Shown in pieces: positions 1-6,269 of a stretch of DNA of 7,676 nt. The translations under genes and the position numbers were made by a program. The notes under the pieces were generated by a model. It did no database searches. It saw only the letters and a list, made by a program, of their open reading frames with translations, and was not told where the DNA came from. Numbering within the stretch: position 1 is the stretch's first letter; every line of letters starts with the position of its first letter. Origin of the DNA: an uncultured Oscillospiraceae bacterium (GTDB lineage: Bacteria > Bacillota_A > Clostridia > Oscillospirales > Oscillospiraceae); contig CALWWO010000033.1 of NCBI GenBank assembly GCA_944385265.1, forward strand, positions 1 to 7,676. The letters are read 5' to 3'.

Positions 1-511
1 GTTAAATAACGGCGCTGAGGCGTCAAAAGGGACTGCGCTGTGTAAAGAGGCATATGCACTGCTGTCCGACGCGGGCGAAAAGGGACTTATTAATTTCGTC
101 GGCAATATAGAGGCGCGCGACGTTATGGAGGGCGCGTGCGACGTGATCGTGTGCGACGGCTTCAGCGGCAATATTTTCTTAAAGGGCATGGAAGGCGTTG
201 CCATGTTCATACTTTCGGAATTTAAGCAGATACTCACGAAAAGCTTTAAGACGAAAATGGCGGCGCTGATGATAAAAGACGATATAGCGGCGCTTAAAAA
301 GAAACTCGATTCAAATGAGGTCGGCGGGACGGCGCTGCTGGGTATAAGCAGGCCTGTAATAAAAGCGCACGGCTCGTCAGACGCATATGCGATCAAAAGC
401 GCTGTCAGACAGGCCATAGAAACGGCAAAGGCCAACATAGCTGCCGATATCGAAAAAAATATCGAAAGTATGCGCTATACGCGGCCGAATGGAAAAATAA
501 ATGTCGAATAA
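1..511 (+). CDS. plsX: Phosphate acyltransferase PlsX, 3' part only (5' end outside window)
   Basis: PlsX converts acyl-ACP and phosphate to acyl-phosphate, the acyl donor used by PlsY in the first step of phospholipid synthesis; it is a peripheral membrane enzyme. The reading frame is open from base 2 to the TAA at 509-511, giving 169 visible codons of a protein usually about 330-340 residues long, so roughly the N-terminal half is missing. Visible family blocks are FVGNIEARD followed by the VIVCDGFSGN block (about residues 33-57 of the visible part), then GGTALLGISRPVI and HGSSDAYAIKSA near the C-terminus, which match the conserved end of PlsX. The in-frame ATG at 125 lies inside the conserved domain and is not the start. 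The gene ends in a charged tail of about 25 residues. The next gene, acpP, encodes the carrier of its substrate, which supports the call. No break is seen in the visible part. Confidence 0.95.
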   Translation, partial: LNNGAEASKGTALCKEAYALLSDAGEKGLINFVGNIEARDVMEGACDVIVCDGFSGNIFLKGMEGVAMFILSEFKQILTKSFKTKMAALMIKDDIAALKKKLDSNEVGGTALLGISRPVIKAHGSSDAYAIKSAVRQAIETAKANIAADIEKNIESMRYTRPNGKINVE

Positions 512-524
512 ATGAGAAAAGCGA

Positions 525-553
525 TTGACAAAATTATCCTTATGGACTAATAT
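525..553 (+). promoter_or_regulatory. SigA-type promoter for acpP
   Basis: TTGACA at 525-530 is a perfect -35 element. It is followed by exactly 17 bases and TAATAT at 548-553, one base from the TATAAT consensus. Transcription would begin near 559-561, about 38 bases before the acpP ATG. It lies just after the plsX stop, so acpP can be expressed apart from and above plsX. This fits the high cellular demand for ACP. The match was read by eye; no start site mapping is available. Confidence 0.85.
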
Positions 554-568
554 TCCGATATATGGAAT
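552..568. promoter_or_regulatory. Possible operator: inverted repeat over the acpP promoter
   Basis: ATTCC (552-556) and GGAAT (564-568) form a 5-bp inverted repeat with a 7-base spacer, centred on about base 560. It overlaps the -10 element and the predicted transcription start, the position expected of a repressor site. It does not resemble the FapR or FabT sites I know, and a 5-bp arm can arise by chance, so this is a suggestion only. Confidence 0.3.
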
Positions 569-585
569 GTAATTTACAATGCTGT

Positions 586-592
586 GGAGGTG
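586..592 (+). promoter_or_regulatory. Ribosome binding site fixing the acpP start
   Basis: GGAGGTG is close to a full complement of the 16S rRNA 3' end and sits about 6 bases before the ATG at 598. It decides the start in favour of 598 over an in-frame ATG at 562, which has no such site and would add 12 residues not typical of ACP. Confidence 0.9.
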
Positions 593-597
593 AAAAA

Positions 598-837
598 ATG
601 ATATTTGAAACCTTAAAGAAACTTGTTGCCGAACAGTTTTCAGTAAGCGAAGACTCCGTAACGATGGATACGGCGTTTGTAGATGACCTTAATGCGGATT
701 CACTTGATATAGTGGAGTTTACCATGCAGCTTGAAGAAAAATTCGACATACCCGAGACGGATGAGGAAGAGCTTGCAAAGCTGACCACCGTAGGGGATGT
801 GGTAAACTATATCGAAAAGCTGACCGATGAGGATTAA
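598..837 (+). CDS. acpP: Acyl carrier protein
   Basis: This is the small acidic cytosolic carrier that holds growing acyl chains as thioesters on a 4'-phosphopantetheine arm during type II fatty acid synthesis, and that donates them to PlsX. The product has 79 residues, the usual ACP length. It carries the hallmark motif LNADSLDIVEF at residues 31-41, with Ser35 in Asp-Ser-Leu as the predicted phosphopantetheine attachment site (Ser36 in E. coli). The rest follows the four-helix ACP pattern, with helix II after the DSL motif (residues about 36-50), the FDIPETDEEE segment, and a C-terminal helix containing VGDVVNYIEKL. The charge is strongly negative, as expected. The start at 598 is set by a strong ribosome binding site. 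It follows plsX after an 86-base gap with its own promoter and is followed by a stable hairpin, so it may also form a short separate transcript. fabD and fabG, which separate plsX from acpP in Bacillus, are absent here. Confidence 0.97.
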   Translation: MIFETLKKLVAEQFSVSEDSVTMDTAFVDDLNADSLDIVEFTMQLEEKFDIPETDEEELAKLTTVGDVVNYIEKLTDED

Positions 838-842
838 AAGGG

Positions 843-867
843 TAAGGGCGGGGATGACCCGCCCTTA
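843..867 (+). terminator. Hairpin after acpP, probable (partial) intrinsic terminator
   Basis: TAAGGGCGGG (843-852) and CCCGCCCTTA (858-867) pair perfectly over 10 bp around the 5-base loop GATGA. The hairpin starts six bases after the acpP stop. The tract that follows (TAAATTTCC) is only weakly U-rich, so termination is probably incomplete and some transcripts should run on into rnc, which has no convincing promoter of its own. The hairpin could also protect the 3' end of the acpP message. Confidence 0.65.
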
Positions 868-942
868 TAAATTTCCGAAAAAGATCGGCCGCGGGCGGCA
901 TGCGTCTGCAATATGGAACTAATGTAATGGAGATGTAGAGAT

Positions 943-1617
943 ATGAATGAACTTGAAATAAAGATGGAGTACAGCTTTGAAAATATCAAACTGCTTGAAA
1001 ATGCCTTGACGCACAGCTCATACGCCAATGAAAACAAGAACCCGAATGTTAAATGCAACGAGCGGCTCGAATTTTTAGGCGACGCGGTGCTGGGGCTTGT
1101 ATCGGCTGAATATCTCTATAATGCCGGCGATTCCCTTCACGAGGGAATGATGACAAAACTCAGAGCGGCGATGGTCTGCGAGCAGAGTCTGGCGGAAGCG
1201 GCGACCCAACTCGGTCTCGGCGCATATTTAAAGCTCGGCAAGGGCGAAGCCCATAACGGCGGAGCGAAACGCCCGTCGATACTTGCCGACGCAATGGAAG
1301 CGATAATAGCGGCCGTTTACATAGACGGCGGCTTTGAAGCGGCGCGTGCGCTGATAAAACGGCTTATATTGAAGCCGATAAATGAGAATGACCTGCAAAA
1401 GGATTTTAAGACGGAGCTTCAGGAACACGTCCAAAAAAAGAGCGGACAAACGCTTGAATACAGGCTCGCCGAGGAACGCGGACCCGAACACGATAAGCAT
1501 TTTAAAGTTATCGTTGCCTTAAACGGAACGGATATCGGCGAGGGAGAAGGCAGAAGTAAAAAAGAGGCGGAGCAAAATGCGGCTAAAGCCGCTTTGGAGG
1601 GGTACAATTGCCGGTAA
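943..1617 (+). CDS. rnc: Ribonuclease III
   Basis: RNase III is a Mg-dependent endonuclease that cuts double-stranded RNA; it matures the 16S/23S rRNA precursor and controls some mRNAs, acting as a cytosolic homodimer. The product has 224 residues, normal for the family. The catalytic domain occupies about residues 3-145 and has the signature NERLEFLGDAVL at 39-50. Predicted metal ligands are Glu43 and Asp47 in that signature and Asp116 and Glu119 in ILADAMEA, a constant +2 offset from E. coli E41, D45, D114 and E117. A double-stranded RNA binding domain follows at about 153-222, ending with the typical KKEAEQNAAKAAL helix (206-218). The ATG at 943 has GGAG at 929-932, about 10 bases upstream. 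The 3' end overlaps the next gene by 10 bases, so the two are translated together. An in-frame A_AAA_AAG heptamer lies at 1434-1440, between the two domains. Confidence 0.97.
   Translation: MNELEIKMEYSFENIKLLENALTHSSYANENKNPNVKCNERLEFLGDAVLGLVSAEYLYNAGDSLHEGMMTKLRAAMVCEQSLAEAATQLGLGAYLKLGKGEAHNGGAKRPSILADAMEAIIAAVYIDGGFEAARALIKRLILKPINENDLQKDFKTELQEHVQKKSGQTLEYRLAEERGPEHDKHFKVIVALNGTDIGEGEGRSKKEAEQNAAKAALEGYNCR
1596..1602 (+). promoter_or_regulatory. Ribosome binding site for the TTG start of the radical SAM gene
   Basis: GGAGGGG lies within the last codons of rnc and ends 5 bases before the TTG at 1608. It is the only strong site near the beginning of the conserved radical SAM sequence. It supports the TTG start and a 10-base overlap with rnc. 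Confidence 0.8.
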
Positions 1618-2630
1618 AAAGAAACATAATCCCCGTTTTCATACCGCATCTCGGCTGCCCCCACGACTGCGTATTCTGTAATCAGCGCAAAATATCCGGG
1701 CAGACAAAGCCCGCAACGCCGGAGTCGGTCTCAGATGAGATACGCGCCGGCCTTTTAAAAGCGCCGAACGGCGACACGCAGGTCGCGTTTTACGGCGGCA
1801 GTTTCACGGCAATACCCGCGGCGGAGCAGGAGGCTCTGCTTGGCGCGGCATTGCCGTTTCTTCGTTCGGGCGCTATATCGTCGCTGCGTGTCTCGACGAG
1901 GCCGGACGCGATAGACGGGGGAGTTATAGAAAGATTAAGGCGCTGCGGCGTAAAGACCGTGGAACTCGGAGTCCAGTCGATGGACGAGACGGTTTTAAAA
2001 ATGTCGAACAGAGGCCACACGGCGGAGGACGCCGAGAAAGCCGCAAAAATGCTGAAAGCAGCCGGATTTGAACTGATACTGCAAATGATGACGGGGCTGC
2101 CGGGCGATACGCTTGAAAAATCGCTTTATACTGCGCGCTCCCTCGCCGCGCTTGCCCCCGACGGTGTGAGAATTTACCCTACAGTCATCATAAAGGACAC
2201 GAGGCTTTTTGAAATGGCCAAAAGCGGCGAGTACTGCGAGCATACAGTAGATGAGGCCGTGTCGTGGTGTGCAGAGATACTTGAAGTGTTTAAGCGCGAG
2301 AATATCCCCGTCATACGCCTCGGCTTAAACCCGACGGACGACCTTTCCGCGGGCGAGGCCGTGGGTGGGGCGTACCATCCCGCGCTTGGAGAACTCGTAT
2401 ACGCGGAAATGTGTTTCAACGCGGAGAAAAAACTTATCGGAGACGACGCGCGGGATGCCGCATATGTGGAATTTGAAGTCCCGCGGGGACGGATGTCGCA
2501 GGCAGTCGGACAGCACGGAAAAAACAGGCGCAGATTACCGGAGCAATATAATATAAAACAGGTCAAATTTGTTGAAAGTCCTGCCTCTGACGGAGAAATA
2601 AAATTAATAAATATTGCCAAAAACGGATAA
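1608..2630 (+). CDS. Radical SAM protein, Elp3-like without acetyltransferase domain
   Basis: The enzyme should cleave S-adenosylmethionine with a [4Fe-4S] cluster to start a radical reaction. The cluster ligands are Cys17, Cys21 and Cys24 in GCPHDCVFCN (C-x3-C-x2-C). Further radical SAM barrel blocks are FYGGSFTAIP at 61-70 (SAM-binding GGE-like motif), STRPD at 96-100, ELGVQSMD at 119-126 and MTGLPGDT at 161-168. RIYPTVIIKDTRLFE (188-202) and RLGLNPTDDL (237-246) resemble the C-terminal radical SAM extension of Elp3. The protein has 340 residues and no GNAT acetyltransferase domain, so it is not a full tRNA-modifying Elp3. The last 45 residues contain GQHGKNRRRL (301-310) in a basic stretch that might bind RNA. 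It starts at TTG and overlaps rnc by 10 bases, which hints at an RNA-related role. The family and fold are clear. The substrate is not known to me, and annotations as 'elongator protein 3' overstate what can be shown. Confidence 0.88.
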   Translation: MPVKRNIIPVFIPHLGCPHDCVFCNQRKISGQTKPATPESVSDEIRAGLLKAPNGDTQVAFYGGSFTAIPAAEQEALLGAALPFLRSGAISSLRVSTRPDAIDGGVIERLRRCGVKTVELGVQSMDETVLKMSNRGHTAEDAEKAAKMLKAAGFELILQMMTGLPGDTLEKSLYTARSLAALAPDGVRIYPTVIIKDTRLFEMAKSGEYCEHTVDEAVSWCAEILEVFKRENIPVIRLGLNPTDDLSAGEAVGGAYHPALGELVYAEMCFNAEKKLIGDDARDAAYVEFEVPRGRMSQAVGQHGKNRRRLPEQYNIKQVKFVESPASDGEIKLINIAKNG

Positions 2631-2642
2631 AAACGATATACT
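2614..2642 (+). promoter_or_regulatory. SigA-type promoter for smc
   Basis: TTGCCA (2614-2619), a 17-base spacer and TATACT (2637-2642) each match the consensus at five of six positions. The -35 element lies within the last codons of the radical SAM gene. Transcription would begin near 2648-2650, just before the smc ribosome binding site. This would allow smc, ftsY and rdgB to be made independently of acpP and rnc. Read by eye; not mapped. Confidence 0.65.
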
Positions 2643-2652
2643 TAATAAGTAT
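2638..2652. promoter_or_regulatory. Perfect 15-bp palindrome overlapping the smc promoter (possible operator)
   Basis: ATACTTA and TAAGTAT are exact inverted repeats around a single central A at 2645. The left arm covers most of the -10 element and the right arm covers the predicted start of transcription, a typical repressor position. In RNA the same bases could form only a weak A/U hairpin, followed by five U. The sequence is certain; a role as operator is inference. Confidence 0.45.
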
Positions 2653-2662
2653 GCTTTTTATT

Positions 2663-2669
2663 GAGGAGG
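2663..2669 (+). promoter_or_regulatory. Ribosome binding site for the TTG start of smc
   Basis: GAGGAGG ends 7 bases before the TTG at 2677. The reading frame from that TTG begins at once with the conserved SMC N-terminus (YLKALELHGFKSF), so no start further downstream is possible without losing family sequence. Confidence 0.9.
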
Positions 2670-2676
2670 CGTTCGT

Positions 2677-5600
2677 TTGTATCTTAAAGCGCTGGAGCTT
2701 CACGGCTTCAAATCATTTCCTGAAAAAACGAGATTGATATTTGAAAAACCGATCTCCGCGGTCGTAGGGCCGAACGGGAGCGGCAAATCAAACATATCGG
2801 ACGCCATACGGTGGGCAATGGGCGAGCAGTCGTCAAAGACTCTGCGCGGCGGGAAAATGGAAGACGTCATCTTCGGCGGCACCGAAAAGCGCGGGCCGAC
2901 CGGTTTTGCGGAGGTGTCGATGATATTCGACAACAGCGAACATATATTTGACGTCGACAGCGCCGAGCTCATGGTCACAAGAAGATATTACCGCTCCGGC
3001 GAAAGCGAGTATTATATAAACAAAAAACCGGTGCGCCTGCGCGATGTGCACGAGCTTTTTATGGACACCGGCCTGGGGCGCGACGGATACAGCATAATAG
3101 GACAGGGCAGAATAGACGAAGTCCTGTCGGTCAGAAGCACCGACAGGCGCGAGATATTCGAAGAGGCCGCCGGCATATCGCGGTTTCGCTACAGAAAAGA
3201 AGAGGCGGAGCGCAAGCTGGAGCGCGCAGACGAAAATCTCGTCAGGGTAAACGATAAAATATCCGAACTGGAGCTTCAGGTGAACCCGCTTAGAAAACAG
3301 GCGGAGGTAGCGAAAAAATATCTCATCCTGCGCGACGAGCTCCGCGGACTTGAGATATCCGTCTGGATGCACGACCTTGAAAGCTTAACAGAACGCACAA
3401 AGCAGCTTGAAACGGAAAGCGCGGCGGCCAAAGAAAAGACCAACGCGATGCACGCTTCTATCGAGGAGCTGTATAAAAAAAGCGAGCGGCTGTCGGAGGA
3501 TAAAAAAGCCCGCGACCTTGATGCCGAGCATAACAGGCAGCTCATATCGGAGATGGAGGCCGCAGTTTCGGAGCTTGAGAGCAATGTCGCAGTTCTTAAA
3601 ACGAACTTGCAAAACAACATCGAGAGTATGGACCGCATCCAAAAGGAGATAGAGCAGAGCGAGGACCGCGACGGCGGTCTGAGCGCACAGATCAGCGAGC
3701 GGGAGAAACGCCTTTCCGAGATCGACGCCGAGAAAGCAAAGAACGAAGAGGATATAAGCTCGTTTGGCTATGAGCTTCAAAAGCTTGACGGCAGCTCGGC
3801 CAAGGTGGAAAGCGAACGCGGCGCGCTGCTCGCAAAAGAGAGCGGGCATATGGCGGCTATCGCCGGTGAAAAGGCTAAAATATCGTCTGCCTCGGCAGCA
3901 CTTCAGGAGGCGGAAGACAGAAGCGGAGCACTGATTGCCGATCTTAATAACGCATCGGAAAGACTTGCGGAGACGGAAAGCCGGTATAAAGACGCCTCAG
4001 AAGCGCTTCAAAAGGCCGTAGAGGCCGTTTCGTCATCTAAAAATATAGTAAACGGGTATAATATCAGAGCGGAGTCGCGCCGGAAAAAGGCGCAGACGGC
4101 AAAAGAGCGCGCCGATAAACTCGTCATGGAGAAAAACGCGCTGTCATCGCGCATAGCGATGCTGAATGAAATGGAAAAAGAGTACCAGGGGTACTCAAAA
4201 GCCGTAAAATTCATAATGCAGGAGTCATCGCGCGGCGTATTGAAAAATGTCCACGGCACGGTGGCGCAGCTCATTAAAACGGCGGATAAATATACGGTGG
4301 CCATAGAGACGGCGCTCGGCGGCGCGATGCAGAATATCGTCGTGGAGAGCGAGGAAGACGGCAAAGCCGGAATAAATGCGTTAAAGCGCAGGGATATAGG
4401 CAGAGCCACGTTCCTGCCCGTGTCGTCGGTAAAGGGACAGCGCCTAAATATCTCCGCGATAAGCGGAGACAACGGCGTCGAGGGACTAGCGGCCGATCTC
4501 GTGGAATACGACAAGAGATTTGACGGGATATATATGAGCCTTCTCGGAAGGACGGTAATAGCGTCCGATCTCGGCCGCGCGGTCGAGATAGCGCGTAAAA
4601 ACGGGTACAGATTCCGCATAGTCACGCTCGACGGGCAGATGCTCAACGCCGGCGGGTCGATGACCGGCGGCGCCGTGTCGAGAAACGCCGGCATGCTCTC
4701 GAGAGCAAACGAGATAAAACGCCTTAAAGAGCGCGAAAGAGAGCTCGGCGCGGCCGCCGAGAAGGCCGAAGCGCAGCTTTCGGAGGCTCAGAGAGATCTC
4801 ACGGCCGCCGAGTACGAGCTGTCCGTAGCATCGGAAGAGCTCAGAAACGCGGAGGACAACGTCCTCAAATGCGAGGGCGAAAAAGCGCGGTGCGAAACGC
4901 TTGTAAAAGCGGCGGGTGACTATAAGCTCGCGCTGTCGGGCGAGTCGGTGTCGCTTGAGTCGCGTATAAAGAACAACACGGATATCATAGAAAACGCGCA
5001 GAAGGCAATCGCGGCTCTCAGCGGAGAGCTTGAAAAGCTGAGAGAAGAAATGTCGGCGTTATCTGCCGGGAGTGAAGAGCTGTCTGCACAAAAGCAGGAG
5101 ATCGTCGACAAAATATCGGAGCTCAGGGCAAAAACGGCATCGCTTGACGCGGAAAAATCAGCGGTTCAGGGCTCGATCGACGAGCTCGATGCACTGAGAC
5201 GGGATCTGTCCGCCGGAAAAGACAGGCAGAAGTCTTATCTTGACAGCGTGACGGCTCAAAACGAGCAGATACATAATAATATTGCCGTCGGCGAAAAGCA
5301 GATAGCCGAAAACCGTGAAAAAATAAGCGCGTATAGAGACGCCGCCGCGGAGATAAACAGACAGCGGGCGGAGCTTGAAATGGAGAAGATGAGGGCCGAC
5401 AGAGACCTTCAGGACTCGAACAGACGACTTATCGATTTAGAGCGCGACACCGCGAGAACAGAGCAGCGGCGCATATCGGCGGAACTCGAGACGAAACAGA
5501 TAATAGACAAGCTGTGGGACAATTACGAGCTCAGTCGTTCTGCGGCCATGGAGATAAGCCGGCCGCTTGATGATACCTCGGAGGCAAATAAAAAGATAGC

Positions 5601-6249
5601 CGAAATAAAGCGCGATATATCAAAGCTCGGCACGCCGAACATAGGCGCGATAGATGAGTTTGAGCGCGTCAATACACGCTATACCTATTTAACGGAACAG
5701 CGCGACGATATAGAAAAATCCAAATCGGAGCTAAACGAGATAATATCTGATATAACCGAGGAGATGAAAAACATCTTCTCGAGAGAGTTCGAGCAGATAA
5801 ACAAGAGCTTTAAGGAGACGTTTGCAGAGCTTTTCGGCGGCGGACGCGCGTCTTTGGAGATGGAGGATGAAAACGATATCTTAAACTGCGGAATAGAGAT
5901 AAAGGTACAGCCTCCCGGCAAAAGCCTTAAAAACATATCGCTGCTGTCCGGCGGGGAAAAGGCATTCGTCGCGAGCGCACTGTATTTTGCGATCTTAAAG
6001 GTCAAGCCGACACCGTTTGTCGTGATGGATGAAATTGAGGCCGCGCTTGACGACGTAAACGCGGCGAAGTTTGCGGGATATCTGCGCACGCTCACGAATA
6101 AAACACAGTTCATAATAATCACCCATAAGCGCAGCACGATGGAGGAAGCGGATGTCCTCTACGGCGTGACAATGCAGGAAAAAGGCGTGTCGAAAGTGCT
6201 TATGATAGATCTTGAGGAAGCCGGAAGGACTATTCTGGAGGATCAGTAA
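2677..6249 (+). CDS. smc: Chromosome segregation ATPase SMC
   Basis: SMC forms a ring-shaped homodimer with ScpA and ScpB that organises and helps separate the chromosomes. The product has 1190 residues, the normal length. The N-terminal head has the Walker A motif GPNGSGKS at 31-38 (Lys37), the conserved GEQSSKTLRGGKMEDVIF block from residue 49 and the Q-loop around Gln143 (SIIGQGRIDE). Two long coiled-coil arms, at about 165-500 and 670-1010, are rich in Glu, Lys, Ala and Leu. They flank a hinge at about 521-665, which contains the paired glycines of NAGGSMTGG. The C-terminal head has the ABC signature LLSGGEKAF (1089-1097) and Walker B VVMDEIEAALDD (about 1115-1126; Asp1118, catalytic Glu1119), and ends with ITHKRSTMEEADVLYGVTM. 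The start is TTG with a strong ribosome binding site. It sits upstream of ftsY, as in many Firmicutes; scpA and scpB are not in the window. No frameshift is seen. Confidence 0.98.
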   Translation: MYLKALELHGFKSFPEKTRLIFEKPISAVVGPNGSGKSNISDAIRWAMGEQSSKTLRGGKMEDVIFGGTEKRGPTGFAEVSMIFDNSEHIFDVDSAELMVTRRYYRSGESEYYINKKPVRLRDVHELFMDTGLGRDGYSIIGQGRIDEVLSVRSTDRREIFEEAAGISRFRYRKEEAERKLERADENLVRVNDKISELELQVNPLRKQAEVAKKYLILRDELRGLEISVWMHDLESLTERTKQLETESAAAKEKTNAMHASIEELYKKSERLSEDKKARDLDAEHNRQLISEMEAAVSELESNVAVLKTNLQNNIESMDRIQKEIEQSEDRDGGLSAQISEREKRLSEIDAEKAKNEEDISSFGYELQKLDGSSAKVESERGALLAKESGHMAAIAGEKAKISSASAALQEAEDRSGALIADLNNASERLAETESRYKDASEALQKAVEAVSSSKNIVNGYNIRAESRRKKAQTAKERADKLVMEKNALSSRIAMLNEMEKEYQGYSKAVKFIMQESSRGVLKNVHGTVAQLIKTADKYTVAIETALGGAMQNIVVESEEDGKAGINALKRRDIGRATFLPVSSVKGQRLNISAISGDNGVEGLAADLVEYDKRFDGIYMSLLGRTVIASDLGRAVEIARKNGYRFRIVTLDGQMLNAGGSMTGGAVSRNAGMLSRANEIKRLKERERELGAAAEKAEAQLSEAQRDLTAAEYELSVASEELRNAEDNVLKCEGEKARCETLVKAAGDYKLALSGESVSLESRIKNNTDIIENAQKAIAALSGELEKLREEMSALSAGSEELSAQKQEIVDKISELRAKTASLDAEKSAVQGSIDELDALRRDLSAGKDRQKSYLDSVTAQNEQIHNNIAVGEKQIAENREKISAYRDAAAEINRQRAELEMEKMRADRDLQDSNRRLIDLERDTARTEQRRISAELETKQIIDKLWDNYELSRSAAMEISRPLDDTSEANKKIAEIKRDISKLGTPNIGAIDEFERVNTRYTYLTEQRDDIEKSKSELNEIISDITEEMKNIFSREFEQINKSFKETFAELFGGGRASLEMEDENDILNCGIEIKVQPPGKSLKNISLLSGGEKAFVASALYFAILKVKPTPFVVMDEIEAALDDVNAAKFAGYLRTLTNKTQFIIITHKRSTMEEADVLYGVTMQEKGVSKVLMIDLEEAGRTILEDQ

Positions 6250-6269
6250 TACTGTACGGGAGAGGAAAA

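Noticed and set aside
562..597. In-frame ATG at 562 as an earlier acpP start
   Set aside because: It would add 12 residues (starting MECNLQCC) not seen in ACPs, has no ribosome binding site, and lies almost at the predicted transcription start; the strong GGAGGTG before 598 decides for the later ATG. A leaderless form is not excluded but nothing supports it.
2519..2525. A_AAA_AAC heptamer in frame in the radical SAM gene
   Set aside because: It is a possible slippery site but less efficient in bacteria, lies close to the gene end and has no domain boundary or evident stimulator. It shows that such heptamers also occur by chance here, which tempers the rnc finding.
2638..2659. Intrinsic terminator between the radical SAM gene and smc (palindrome followed by TTTTT)
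   Set aside because: The stem would be almost entirely A/U pairs with a very small loop, too weak for a terminator, and the palindrome coincides with the -10 region of a good promoter, which explains it better.
4008..4694. Long minus-strand open frame (228 codons) opposite smc
   Set aside because: It lies wholly within smc, has no known domain and a Ser/Ala/Pro-rich composition typical of the reverse complement of a coiled-coil gene; no ribosome binding site or promoter stands out.
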